64,000 nt of DNA from Tausonia pullulans (GCA_951802195.1 OX637628.1:372001-436000); one strand, 5' to 3'; shown: positions 32,894 through 45,187, counted from the first letter of the stretch. A program made the numbers and translations. The notes: generated by a model not told the origin, from the letters alone.

Positions 32894-35800
32894 ATGGACG
32901 AGACGTTGCTCTCAGCCCGCCACTCCCTAGTGGCTCTTAGGGATGAGGCGGTCTGGGACAGGAGGTCGCCGACTGGCGTGGCTGCATCGACCGACGGCAG
33001 AATGCTTAAGAAACAGCCTGGGACGAGAGCTGTGAGCTTCTCCTGCTTCTTAGTACGCCGGTCTCGTAGGTATTGAGGGACTGACGTCTATCGCTGCTAT
33101 TGAGCAGCCATCGTCGCCGCTACCGTCACCCCGTCGGTCCTTGCCGCCAACGCCAACATCTGCACCGCCTTCGACTCAACCTTCCTCCTCCACTTTCTCC
33201 TCCGTTTTAGCGGGCACTACCCCTCCACCGACTCCTCGCCGAAAATCCATCTCCCATTCCAGATCAACCGAGGTCCTCTACGTGCCTGAGCATCCCACCC
33301 CGCGCCCGCTCGAGCGTTCGCCGACGCTCCGCCGACCGAGTCGCTCGTCGAGCACACGACCAGCCGCACACCGACCGCCTCCACCCTCTCCTGCACCCTC
33401 TGTCCGGTCGCGTCGTCTCAGCTCGGCCTCAGCGAGCGCATCTTTTCGGTCTGCGCTCGAGGATCTCCCCCCGTCCCCTGAACTGAGCAATGTGTGGACG
33501 CCACCTCTTCCGATCGGCCTCGGCTCTGAACTCACGCCGGACCGGCTGTCGCCTGGGCTTACGCCCCTACCGATGCCTCATCTCCCTCGCTCCTCTAGAA
33601 GCGAACTCACGACGCCGGATTGGGTGCCTCCACTAGTTCAGCAGCAGGAAGTCTTCCCGGATCCCATCCCGAACTCGGACTTGAACGCTACCGCTGCCCC
33701 GCCCGAGTTGGGCTCCACTTCCCACAGTGCCACCATCTCTCTTTCCCACCCATCCACTCCTTCAACGGATGACGCACTTAAAGAAGCAGAAACAACGACA
33801 CCCCCACCTAGTTCTGCAGCTGCCAAGTTGTCCCTGCCGTACCTCTCTACCCCTGTGTCGGCGGTCTTCGTAACCAACTCATCTCCCTCGGCGCCGCCCA
33901 TTTTGATGCCACCGTCAGCTCCTTGCCTCAAACCCGCAACAGGTCTCCTTCTCTCATCTCTTCCATCGCCGTCTTCTTCGCCTCCCGTGACCCTTTCGTC
34001 GCCCCTCGCAATCGATCGAGTGGCCCTCCTCGCCGCCAACAGTTACTTTCTTCCGGTACAGACCTCTCTCACGCGCATCTCACTTCTCCTTCCTTCGCTG
34101 ACATAATATATCCATTTTCAGCCTGTCTACTGCCGCCCTAGCGAGCAGGAACTTGCCGCTCTTGCATCCAAGGCCCAGGCGAGCCAGAAGGACGCCCGTC
34201 GAAAATCGGCAGCTCCGGCTCGGCCACCCTTGCGAACGTCGCGTTCGGCGAGCGATTTACGCACGAAGCAGGACCAGAAGCAAACAGAGACGCCGCCGAG
34301 AGTAACTATCGAGGGTCGGCGCGAGAGAACGATCTCAAGTGGCTCAAGGCTGTCGCGATGGTTCCCCGGCGGACCAGGTTCTCCCGCCGACGATAGGAGG
34401 ACCCAGACGGGAGTTCGCGAGCGGAGTGGGAGGGATACGTGAGTCCTTGCTCTGAAAACAGTCTACATTCCACACTGACATATTTTCCTTCTTTTTCTCA
34501 ATCTAGCCATGGCCGGGAGGCAGGACACCGATCTCCAACGGCCCGTACGCCTCTTGTAGAGACCTTTGAAGGATCAGCCAAGCGGCCCACTCTCCCATCG
34601 CCTGGTTCTTCCTCGAACTCGATGGCCCAGCTCAAGAACAAAGGCGTCTCTGGCTCCCGCAGCCGGCGGTCTCCCTCATCACCGGAAGAGGACCTCTGGC
34701 GCCGGCATCTTCTCGACGAGGCCATTGGTCTCAGCTTCACCTTTGCGCCAGCGCCGTTGACCCGTCTCCGACCAAACGATGCAGCGGCATCGCGGCTCCC
34801 CGCGCCACCAGCGCCGCCAGTCGAGGTTGCACCGGCGTCACCTCTTCGACCTCCCAGGGCCAGGCGTAGGACGATGACCTTTACGTCGTTGAAGAAGCAG
34901 GGGAGCGAAGCGGCGCGTCTCGCTATTCCTCTGCCTGGGTCACCTGCGCCGCCGCCGACAGAACGGTCCAGCGCCGACCCCGGCGCACGACAGGCCTTCC
35001 CGCCTTCTACGCCGGATATCGCCCACAAGACTATGGTCCGACGAACGCTCACGGAGCCCCTCCTCTCCGACGCTCTTCCGTCCGATTCGGATCTGTCCTC
35101 ACGCGCGACGTCGCATACGCCCTCTCTGGCTGCTCTTCCGCAGCCCAAGCAGACCGACGCACCGCCATTGAAACCTCTCGTCGCGCCCTCGGGAGACTTC
35201 GACCCAGAGCTCTTCGAAGACGAACTCTACGGCTCAGGGGAGCGGGGCCGCCGCCGAGCCTTGCTTCTTGCTCAGGATTTCCTCCTGGTCACTGGCGGGT
35301 TATTCGAAGGTAACTCCAGCGACCTCTCACGGGTCTCAACGGAGACTGCAAGCACAGGAGGCGATGAGCAGGAAGTTCTCCAGGACGGGGATGCTGAGGA
35401 GACTGGGACTTTGGGCGAGCCTCGGGCCGAGAGGCGATGGGGGCTCGAAGAGGTCGGAGAGGAGACGGAGATCGAAAGTCTCACCAGCACAGATGCAAGC
35501 AGCAGGTACGCTGTATCGATAGGGCCATTCTGTGTCTTCATTCGCTCTGGTCACTGATACCCACTCGACCCTTTGCAGGCAACGTGCACCGTCGCCCTTC
35601 ATCATTCCTGTCTCGGCAGAGAAAGCTCCAGTCCGCCTGCCGCCTCCTCTCAACCTCTCAGTGCAAAGACCACTCTCTTCATGTCGGTTCCCGACTTTGG
35701 ACACATCGGCATCGGGCTTCATTGCCCCTACATCGGTCCACCTGGGGGGCGGACAAAGCTCTTTCCTCGACGATCTCTCGCCTTGGGATCTCGCGAGTGT

Positions 35801-36563
35801 ATCGGATCCTCGGGCCTCGTACGCCTCGTCCTCCCCATCCTACTTTGCGGCATCGTCCCCTGGTACTCCAAGCATGCCCGACGCAGCACCTATCCCTGCG
35901 TCGCCCGCCGACTCCGACAGTACGGCAAGGTCGTCGTCGACGTTCGCCCGGGAGATCCGCCGAGATGTGCCCAGCAACCCTTACCTCCCTCGTCGATCCC
36001 TGCCTGCGCCCGCCAGTGGCCCCACCACCAACCTCGAACCTCCTAGTCGCATGAGCCTCCGGCCGGGCATCAACCTCTCTTCTTCCACCTTCACTACATC
36101 GACACTGCCTCCCTCGTCGTCAACCCCGCATCTCTTCCAGTCGCCCAATTACTCTTATCTCGACCTCGATCCCACGCGACCCATCACCAACACGCTCCCC
36201 AGCCCGCGCCCCAAGTCCGCTTCGGCGACCATCCGATCCTTCTTCAGCCGCTCGCCCGCCGTCCATCCAGCGAGCGCCTCCCTCGTCGGGCGGAGCAAGT
36301 CTCGACGATCCATCGGCTCGGTTGCCTCAGGCTCGTCCTGGTCTTCTCGAGCCCCTCCACCGGAGCCCTTCGTCATCTCTGAGTTCGGCGCCCTCGCACC
36401 GATGGACCGTCCGACGGAGGAGCCACCTCGGGCCAAGACGGTGGAGGAGTGGCGCAAGGATCCGAGGCAAGACCCCGAGATCAAGCGGCTCGAAGGGATC
36501 ATGCATCAGCACCTCGAGCTCGAACGCGAGCGGATGCGGACGATCATCCACGCTGGAAGTTAG
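32894..36563 (+). CDS. large Ser/Pro-rich protein of unknown function
   Basis: I do not recognise the family. Exon 1 starts MDETLLSARHSLVALRDEAV and joins PSSPLPSPRRSLPPTPTSAP. Further exons connect in phase: SYFLP to PVYCRPSEQELAALASKAQ near 34055-34122, GRDT to HGREAGHRSPTARTPLVE near 34437-34508, and DASSR to QRAPSPFIIPVSAEKAPV near 35504-35578. Most of the roughly 1,080 residues are Ser, Pro, Arg and Thr in SP/TP contexts, as in proteins controlled by proline-directed kinases. Two patches look ordered: EEDLWRRHLLDEAIGLSFTF near 34690 and a charged C-terminal helix, KTVEEWRKDPRQDPEIKRLE followed by GIMHQHLELERERMRTIIHA. No membrane segment or signal peptide. The coding call is strong; the role is unknown. 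Confidence 0.75.
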
Positions 36564-36753
36564 TTGAGAGGTCGCCTGCTCTACCTGCCCGATGGAGGTC
36601 CATGACCCGACGTCTCGTTGTTCCTTCTTCCTTTCCTCTCCTAGCATTCTACCCTACCCCTACCTCCGTACTAACTACGTCATGCATCACCCTCCTTTTA
36701 CATCTATAATCATGTCCCAAGTGTTGCTACCAAGGGGCTCTCTGATGAGCCCT

Positions 36754-39700
36754 CTAACTGAGAAAGCCAGACGATCGCCAGCTGGCAATCCATTGGGCGA
36801 CGCTGGGAAGAGGCACCGATGTGGTCAGTCTAGCAGGGTCCCCGAAGAGCGAAGGAAGAGAGAGAGGCGACGGGCGGCGCCCACTCACAGCTTGTCGTCG
36901 GGCGCCTCGCACGCTGCCAGCGAGGGAGCCGCGCGCTCCGCGAGCGTCGTGTCGACCTGTCGTCGGTTCTGGGCGGACAGCTCCGCCTCTCCCCCGCTGT
37001 ACATTCCCTCGTAAAACGCTAGGAGCTTCCTCGTCGGGTTCTTGTCGAGATCGTCCTTGCTGGCTCGGAGTCTCTCGATCTGGACGTCGGGTCGAGTCGA
37101 GCATCAGCGCCGGCGGCCGGTCGGGAAAGCGGAGCACACACCCATTCGCGCCTCTCGACCACGCCGAACTCCAGCCCGGCCTGCTTCAAGAGCTTCAAGA
37201 GGTGCTCCCAGGGTAGCAACCGTGGGTTGACGACATTGAAGCACGGCGCAGCACCAGCAGGATGAGCGCACGAAGCGAGCTCGAGGCACACTCGGGCTGC
37301 GACGTCGACCGGGAGCCAGCTGAGGCGGTCGGACAGGGCGGGGAGCACGCCGAGTGTGTTGGCGGACTTGATGAGAACTAGAGCGAATCGCGTGAGATAA
37401 CGCTTGAGTGGGTGGTGGGCGGCAGCTCGTGTGAGAGATCATGGACGTACGGCTCATCGCCTCGCTCTCGTTCCAGATGCCGTTCATGGAATCTCCGACC
37501 ATTTGTCCTGTGGAGTGAGTCATTTTAGGTGAGAACATCACAAGCGGAGCCAATTGACGGACTGACCGATGCGGAAGACACCCGATCGCAAAGAGGTCGT
37601 CGCCTGGACGTCCCGACAGAGCCCCTCAATAACCCACTTGGATCTGATGACGACCGATTCGATCAGCTTGAGTCTCAGCTCCTCAAGAAACGAGCGCTCA
37701 CAGAGCATAACCCGAAGGTAGGGCAGTAGATGGATCGCTCGACACCGCCTCCGGGATCGCGGCACCGGTTGTAGCAGCTCCCATCATGGTTGAGACAGAT
37801 GAGGCGAACCAGAAGTCGGCCGGCCTGTTCGACGGTCGGAGAGCGAGCTGCATGAGATGGGCGGCGCCGCGGATGTGCGACTCGAAGGAGGTCTGATGGG
37901 GAGAAACGCAGATGTGGAATGAGCCAGTCGTACATGCTAAGAGGGAAGATCGGGGAAGGACTGACGATTCCGAGGTTGAAGTTGACGGGCCAAGAATACT
38001 GCGGGTCGAGAGCCACTTTCAGCGGTGATATCCTCGGACAGAATGGTCGAAGGCTCTACTCACATGCAAGACCATGGTAGCCTTTTCCGAGATCTCCTCG
38101 TACCGCTCACGAGAAAGACCGAGATGCTCCGCGCCCAGGTCTGCTGCAAGACAGACGACGCGTCCATCCGGATCATATTGAAGCCTGCGGGTCGCCATCG
38201 ACTCAGCGACACGAGCGGCTGCGTCAACATCATCCTTGGCTCGGCTGAGACTATAGATGGTCTCGACCGAGGGGTCGGAGAGTAGCTGATGGAGGACGTG
38301 GGCGCCGAGGGAACCGGTAGCTATGGAACGTTGAAGAAGGTCAGAAGGTAGTGTCCTAGGTCATCACCATCAACCATCTTCTCACCCCCAGTGAGAACAA
38401 CCTGGTTGGGGGGGGGGGAGACTCTATCAATCACCCATCACACAAATCATGAACTAATTGCAAGCAGACACTCACGCAGCGGAACGAGCCTCTGCCAGAA
38501 CGAGCTCTGCCGGAGGACGGAAGCGTCTCCACAAGGACCTTGCGATACTTCTCCAGCAACCGGAGGGTCGTCTCCGGATCATCTCGGAACGTTGATGCCG
38601 CATCTTGACCGCTCGAAAGTTCCATGACGCGCTCCGTAAGCCTGTTCAAATCATGTTCAGCGAGCGCTCGACTGCACGGCCCTAACAGGTAACTGACAAG
38701 TCGATGGTCGGGTGGTCGAAGACAAAGTTGGTTGCGAGCTTCGCTCCACCAAGGTCGAACGCCTAAACGTGCCCTGTATCAGTATAAAAACAAAACTCCA
38801 GATCGAACCTCCATCGAATTAATTTGATGGCTCACCCTGAGGATCTTGCTCCTTATGAGTGCTGCCTGCACTGAATCCAAGCCTGCCTCAAAGAGGTCCG
38901 CTTGATTCGCGACGGACCGACCTGCGAGTGAGCCTTGCACAAAGCCTTTGATTTCGCGGAGGACCTCGTCGCGACTGTGTATCTGGCGCTTCCTCTCCTG
39001 AGTAGTAGCGCCGTTGACGACCTCGCCGTTGAGTCGGCCATAGTGCGCGTCAATCTCGGTGGCGAAAGCGGCATAGACTTTGGGCCGGAGGATGGTGTCC
39101 TGGATGTGCGAGGAGCGATGTCAGGTGAAGATCGAAGGGTTCACGGCCAGACCTCGAATTAACTTTGTCGGCTTTGGGGATCATCGTGCGATGAGGCAGG
39201 AAGATGAGCGACTCGAGCGTTAGCCGGGAATGCGACGGAGCCTCTTCGTTGGCCTGTAAGAGAGAGATGCAGAAATTATTCCTCGACTCAGTTCATCTCG
39301 ACGCTTTGACAACATGATATGGTGGGAAAGGGGGGGAGGGAGGAAGGCTTACAGCATCAACAGCAGGCCGAACGAGCCTCTCAAGCTCCTCCCTCGATGC
39401 ACCCTTTGGGGCGCTTCCCGACAGAAGGATCAGCGCTCCCGTCGAGGGACGGTCGTGTCCAAACACGATGGCTTCAGCGATAGCTGAAGAGACCCCACGA
39501 AGGGCTTCCTCCATCGGGACGGGGTTTGTCTGCGCGCGGAGATGGAGTGAGCGAGATGAATGGACTGCAAGAGCGGTGAGAGAGCCTTGCCTTCTCGCCG
39601 GTGACCTGGTGAAGAGAAAGTGAGCGAGTCAGTAAGGTCTAAGTTTTGTAATCTGGTTCCGCATTACGAACGTGAACTAGGGTATCATCTAGTCGCCCAA

Positions 39701-41580
39701 CGTGCTTCCACGCCCCCGGGATGGTCGGATGCGGCATGAATGCGTCCGATGTGGCGTACGACCCGTCCGGCCGGTTCGTCTTGGCCTGCAGGCGCAATGA
39801 TGGGCACTCATGAGCCTCAATCCATTGCTTGGTTGGTTTGAAAGATGAAACAGACCTTTGAAGGGAAGCCATCTAGGATAATGAGCTCGTACCGAGCTGT
39901 CGAGCCCTTGCCGTCGACATGCTCAAACCGATGGTTACCCTTCAGGGTCCTAGTCGCCATCGGGCCCTCGAAGCGATATTAATTCCATTCGGTGTCAGTC
40001 TTGAAGTCGCGTGAGGACGTGACCATCTGTAGCGAAGACGGGCGGTCAGAATGGATCGCCATCGGTTGGGGGGGGGGGGGGGGGGGGGGGTCGCTGGCTC
40101 GGAACGGACGTACGGCTCCATTCTCCGTCGACCCAATCATCCCCGCAAAGTTCCTGACGCCCAGCTCCAAGAGGTGGTCTCCAACGGCCTCGGGCATGCC
40201 TCCACCGGAGAAGAGGCAGAATTTGAAGCGTTGGAGCAGTTGGATGCCTTCTTCTTCCTCCGTGAGTATCTAGCGAAGGGGTTCACACGTCAGCGCTCCT
40301 CTCCAATCCGAAGCGGGTTTTCCTCCTGACCTTGAATACCGTCGGCACGGCGAGTAGGATCTCAAGCGACGCGCACTCAGGCGTCGAGAGGAGGGCGACG
40401 AGATTCTTGGCCGTGAGAGGTCGGTCCGAAGCTGGGAAGAGGTAGACGGGCTCCAACCGGAGGAAGGCCGTCCAGAAGGCGTAATGGCCGAGTGCATGAT
40501 ACATCTTGAAGAGAGCAGTAGATTAAACAGCTCTTCAGTTCCTTCTGGTCTTGTGGCTCACCCCACAGAAAGGGAGGAAGACGCACAGGCAGCGTCGAGA
40601 ACATCGCCCCGGCTTGGACAGCGCAGAACGTGCCGGAGTCCTGATCAGAGAGGTTTGCCAAGCTCGTCATGAATTGCCTGTGGGTGACCGCGATGGGCTT
40701 GGGGAAGCCTGTCGATCCACTGGAGTGGATCTTAGGATGAAGGCTGTCAGATGCCTGAAATCCGAGCAGTCTCGAGCCAGCTGGACGGACGTACGATCGC
40801 TGCCACCATATTCTCTTCCTCCCTCTCATCCAACGGCCACTCCCACCTACCATCCCCTCTTTTTAGCGCCTGCTCAACCATCTCAGAAGAATACACCTCC
40901 GCCTCCTTCGGCTGAGGCACGATCCGGACTGTGCCTTTCCCGTCAACGGCAAGCGCCGCTGCCCCGTCAGCCCCTGCATCGGCGTGCGCTGCGTCGACGA
41001 TGAGCGTCAGGCAGTCGGTCGAGGCGAGGAGGTGGGCGATGGCGGGAGGGGAGTTGTTGATGCTGCGGTCAGGGGGGAGGAGCGATCATGAGCGCGCGAT
41101 CGGTCCGCGGGACTGGTCAGGTGACTGACGAGATAAAGAGGACGCCTTTCGACACGTCGAGATGGCCAGATCGATGCATGCGTCCGAGAAGTCAGCTCAT
41201 CAATCACATCGGTTGTCCGGCCTGAAGCCCAATGAGACCCAGAACGCACTGTACCCCATCCTAAGCAGAGCCAAGTACGTGACCACAAACGCCAAATTAC
41301 TCCCCGCAAGCAGTGCGACGGGCCTCATCATCTCCGTATCGCCCTTCTTCCGGACGGGCAGCCCACCCCCAGCGTCGGAAGCAAGGTGTCGCGCCGCGAG
41401 CGTCGCGGCTGTGTCGAGGTGTGCGAAGGTGACTGGTGAGCCATAAGAGAATGACGAGGAGGAGGGGAGGACGGTCGCGAGGACTGGGGAGGTCGGGTGT
41501 GTGGAGGTGCGGGTTCGGAGGAGGGCGTTCAGTGAGAGCGGAGGGTGGGAGGAAGGAACGCTCGGAGGAGCGACGACCAT
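36754..41580 (-). CDS. NRPS-like enzyme: adenylation, carrier, thioester reductase (A-T-R)
   Basis: Multidomain enzyme that should activate a carboxylic acid as its AMP ester, load it on a phosphopantetheine carrier and release it by NAD(P)H reduction to an aldehyde or alcohol. Adenylation: IVHSSGSTGFPKPIAVTHRQ (core A3), MIGSTENGA (A5), HVGRLDDTL then VTGEKTNPVP. Carrier: DLFEAGLDSVQAALIRSKI with the attachment Ser in DSV. Reductase: VVLTGATGSLGAHVLHQLL (Rossmann glycines), HNAWPVNFNLGI, FASSVSTMMGA and the YARSKWVIEGL Tyr/Lys pair. No condensation domain. Near 1,050 residues it is shorter than Lys2 (about 1,400) and closer to the stand-alone NRPS-like reductases of basidiomycetes. The start is MVVAPPSVPSSHPPLSLNAL; the last exon ends WIASWRSSGFLS. 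One intron (39530-39590) uses a GC donor, another holds a G23/C23 run. Substrate unknown. Confidence 0.86.
40068..40090 (+). repeat. G23 homopolymer in an intron of the A-T-R gene
   Basis: Twenty-three consecutive G on the plus strand (C on the coding strand) inside the intron between ENGA and the exon starting MVTSSRDFKTD. G-quadruplex-capable on the non-coding strand. Confidence 0.93.
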
Positions 41581-41966
41581 GTTCGGGAGAGGCGAGAAGG
41601 GCAGTGCGAATGACGGTCAGAGGAAGAAGGCTGGTGGTGTGATCCTTGGGGGTCCGACGAGGTCGACGGACAGGCAAGCTTCCGAGTCGACGGGGCTCCG
41701 ATGCCCGCTATCTCCGGGCGGCCCCCACTCTCCCTCGCTTTGCCGGCGACAAATTTTTTAATTTCTTTTTCATTTTAGGCCAGACCTCATTTTTATTTCG
41801 GGCGAAAAGAGACTACGACGACAAACGAAGAGTGTCCATCTAGATAGAGAGGGCCCCAGGGAAACGTTATTCACGAAAGAAGAAAGAAAGAGAAAAGAGA
41901 AGCCAGGAAAGTTGAACCAGGAGAGAGACTAGTGCGAGTGGCGAGAAAGAAGGCAAGGGGGCACGC
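41581..41966. other. short spacer between A-T-R and GMD genes
   Basis: About 390 bases holding the A-T-R promoter and the GMD 3' UTR, including an AT/T-rich stretch near 41750-41800. No gene. Confidence 0.5.
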
Positions 41967-44512
41967 TTAGTTCTGTAGAAGGGAAGAGATGACGGAGGGT
42001 GTCAGTAAACAACAGATGAAAACAGCTAGCGGAGGAGAGATCTGGGAGGAAAACGACGAACCTGGTCCTCGACCGGAGAGGCCACGACCTTGACGTCGGC
42101 CTCAACCATCTCCTTGACGAGCGAGTCAAAGTCGACCTTGCGCTTCCAACCGAGCTTCTTCTCGGCCTCTGCAACGGAGTTATCGGAAGGTGGTCAGCGA
42201 AGGAAGACACGGCAAGAAGGGGAGGCCTGGTCCGGCGACGTACTGGCAGGGTTTCCGAGGAGAAGATCGACCTCAGCGGGACGGAAGTACTTGGAGTCAA
42301 TCTTGACGACGGCGGCATTGTTGGCGACGTTGTAGGCAATCTCATCAATGCCCTCGCCCTCCCAGCTGTAGAGAGCGAGAAAGGACAGGAAAGGGCACGA
42401 AGAGGTCAATGGGTGACACAGCACAATGGGGCAAGAGCCAGCCAGCCAGCGAACGATAAACGCACCGAAGCTCGATGTCGACAACCCGGAAGGCCTTCTC
42501 GATAAACTCCTTGATCGGGTGGGTCTCGCCCGTGGCGAGGACAAAGTCCTCGGGCTCGTCCTGCTGGAGCATGCGCCACATGCCCTCAACGTAGTCCTTG
42601 GCGTGTCCCCAGTCGCGCTTCGACTCGATGTTGCCGAGGTAAAGCGTGTCGAGCTTGCCGGCCGAGATCTCAGCGACGGCCCGCGAGATCTTGCGCGTGA
42701 CGAACGTCCGACCACGGCGGGGGGACTCGTGGTTGAAGAGGATGCCGTTGCAAGCGTACATGCCGTACGACTCGCGGTAGTTGACGACGATCCAGTAGGC
42801 GTAGAGCTTGGCGACTCCGTACGGCGAGCGAGGGTAGAAAGGCGTCGTCTCGCTCTGAGGGGTCTCAACGACCTTTCCGTAGAGCTCGGACGTCGAGGCC
42901 TGGTAGAAGCGGATGTGCTTCTCGAGGCCGGCCGTCCGGATGGCGTCAAGGATGCGGAGCGTGCCGAGGCCGTCGACGTCGCCGGTGTACTCGGCCATCT
43001 CGAACGAGACCTTGACATGTGACTGGGCGCCGAGGTTGTAGATCTCCGAGGGCTACCGAGATGGAAATGCGTCAGACACCTGTGCCGGACGAGAACGGTG
43101 GGCGAAAGGGGCTGAGACGTACGAGGACCTGGGAAATGATGTAGACGAGGTTGGTGGTGTCGGTGAGGTCGCCGTAGTGGAGCTTCATCTTGGGCGACTT
43201 GTGGGGGTCGGCGTAGAGGTGCTGGAGACGGCCGGCTGGCGGAGGGAAGGGAAGGGAGGGGTGAAAGTCACAGAGGAAGTGTCAGACACAAGGCTCTCGA
43301 CCTCGGGTGGCAGCAGACGTGATGGTCCTTTGATGGCCCGCCAAGGGTCGACGAGGCGTGCGACGCGACCTGAACCGCCCGCCCGCCAGCGCGCGAGCTG
43401 GACGCATATGCGCGTTCTCCGTCGAGAGAGCGGCCGGCCGGGAGCAGCCAGGCAGACTCGGGGCAGTAAAAGACGCTCACGCCCCTCATGCGAGCGGGAG
43501 CGAATGGAACGACAAACGCATGCGCGGGACGTGCGCAAGTCGCCCAGCATCCGGAGCCGAAGAATCATCGGCTGATCTCAGAGGAGAGGGAGGAGAGGAG
43601 AGAGTGGGAGAGTTGCGACCCGCTGAGGCCGCTCCCTTCGCCGCGTCCCCACGCGGCTATGGCGAGTGACAGATGACTTGTCGCGCGGGCAGGAGAGGGG
43701 AGGGCCGGGGGAGGGCGGGGGACAGTGGGGCCGAGAAGGAGCAAGGCGACGACGGCAGAAAGAGAAAGACTCACTGTTGAAGGAGGAGGACCGGCGAATG
43801 ATGCTGGAGGGCGACGACGGCAAAGAGGAGGTCGGGGCGGTCGTCAGATCGGTGGGGGACAGGCGAGACAAGACGCCATGGACACTCACCCGTGGACCTC
43901 GTAGCCCTTCTCGAGGAGAAGCTCGGCGAGATATGATCTGGAGGGGAAGGACCGGGCCGCCCACGAGAGCAAGAGCAGCAGCGGAGAGGACGGGCGACAA
44001 CGCGCACGCGATCGGGGGCAGGAGAGACGAGACGAGAGAGCATCAGCGAGGCCGCCTTTCCCCCTCCCAGCTCGGCAATGCCCTGCGCCAGCATGGAGGA
44101 GAGGAGAGCACGCACCCGTCCTGCCCGGTGATACCTGGAGCGCGAGGCGAGAAGGGGTCGGTCAGCGCGACGGCCGGGAGAGGACGCGACCAGGCAGGGG
44201 ATGGGACGAGGCCCTCCCTCCCTCGCTGGCAGCATCGCGTGCGTTCTTCTCGCGGGCTCACCGGAGATGAGGGCGACCTTGCGCTTGCGGTACTCCTCGG
44301 GAGCAGGGTAGGCAGCCTTGATGATCTGCATCGGGTCCGCCTAGCGAGGCGGCACGCAGCCATCGCGACCGAGAGATGAAGACTGGTCAGCCGTGTCGGG
44401 CGAGGAGAGGAACCGAGGGCCATCGGTCGCTCCCGCGCGCTCGCCCCACGCGTCGCGGCCTCGCGCTCGCCAAGCTAGGACCCACGATCTCGACGCCGGC
44501 GGGAAGAACCAT
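41967..44512 (-). CDS. GMD: GDP-mannose 4,6-dehydratase
   Basis: Extended short-chain dehydrogenase that converts GDP-mannose to GDP-4-keto-6-deoxymannose with bound NADP, the first step towards GDP-fucose. Exon 1 MVLPAGVEI joins [20 protein letters not shown]. The family blocks follow: [79 protein letters not shown], the catalytic [13 protein letters not shown] and [19 protein letters not shown] (Tyr/Lys of the SDR site), then [20 protein letters not shown] and [20 protein letters not shown]. It ends [11 protein letters not shown] terminal intron (41973-42061) with a good branch site and acceptor leaves a last exon of one codon plus stop (AAC TAA); if unspliced, the stop is at 42026-42028. 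GMD is uncommon in fungi. Cytosolic. Confidence 0.94.
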
Positions 44513-45187
44513 GGTGGGAGGGATGGAGGGCGCGGTGGGGGGCGGAGGCGGCGGGAGGGGCAGGGAGACGGGTGGAGGGCAGATGTCGACTGAAGCACGA
44601 GAAACGCGCGACCATCCCCGCCGCCCGCCCGCCGCTGCCGCATTCGCTCGCGCTCGCGCTCGCCGTCGAGCAAGGGGCCGAAGCGCGCGGAGCAGGCCAG
44701 GCCCGGCTCGCCAGTCGGTCCCGTCCAGGGGCGCGCAGTCCAGCGTGACAGACCCACGCGCAGCGCCAGGGCTCCCGCCACCGAACAGCGCAGGGTCTGC
44801 TGGCCTCATCTCGCAGGCGGGCAATGCTGCATCGACCGTGAGCGAGGCCGCTCGGGATCGAGCCCGTGGCTCTCTGGTGCGTTCTCCGCCCTGGCCCACC
44901 GAGGGTCCCCAGCGTCGCGCCTGGTCTCTCCAGGCCAGTCGGGCGTTCCTGGGGCTCCCCTCGAATGCTCGACAGGGCGTGGATCGCGGCCCACGCGCCC
45001 TTGCCTGGAGGCACCACTGAGTCCACCCTTGCGCCGGACGGGTGTTCGACAGCCCGCTCGCGAGTCGGAGTCGGCACAGGTGGTCTGCGCGCGCACACGC
45101 TCGCCCTATGCACACCCACATCGGCCTCTCTTTTCTCGGCCAGACCTGACCGGCTCGTCGGCGAGCGGGACCGCTGGGACGAACGAA
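44513..45187. other. spacer between GMD and UXT genes
   Basis: GC-rich stretch of about 0.7 kb, open in several frames because of its composition. It should hold the GMD promoter and the UXT 3' UTR. No supported gene. Confidence 0.5.

Noticed and set aside
42426-43022. Plus-strand frame of 198 codons opposite GMD
   Set aside because: Exact antisense of a strongly conserved SDR enzyme exon; a codon-bias artefact.
28781-44512. Idea of a secondary-metabolite cluster: sugar transporter, A-T-R enzyme and GMD close together
   Set aside because: The genes are spread over 16 kb with an unrelated Ser/Pro-rich gene between, are flanked by UXT and an R3H-SUZ gene, and share no pathway logic.
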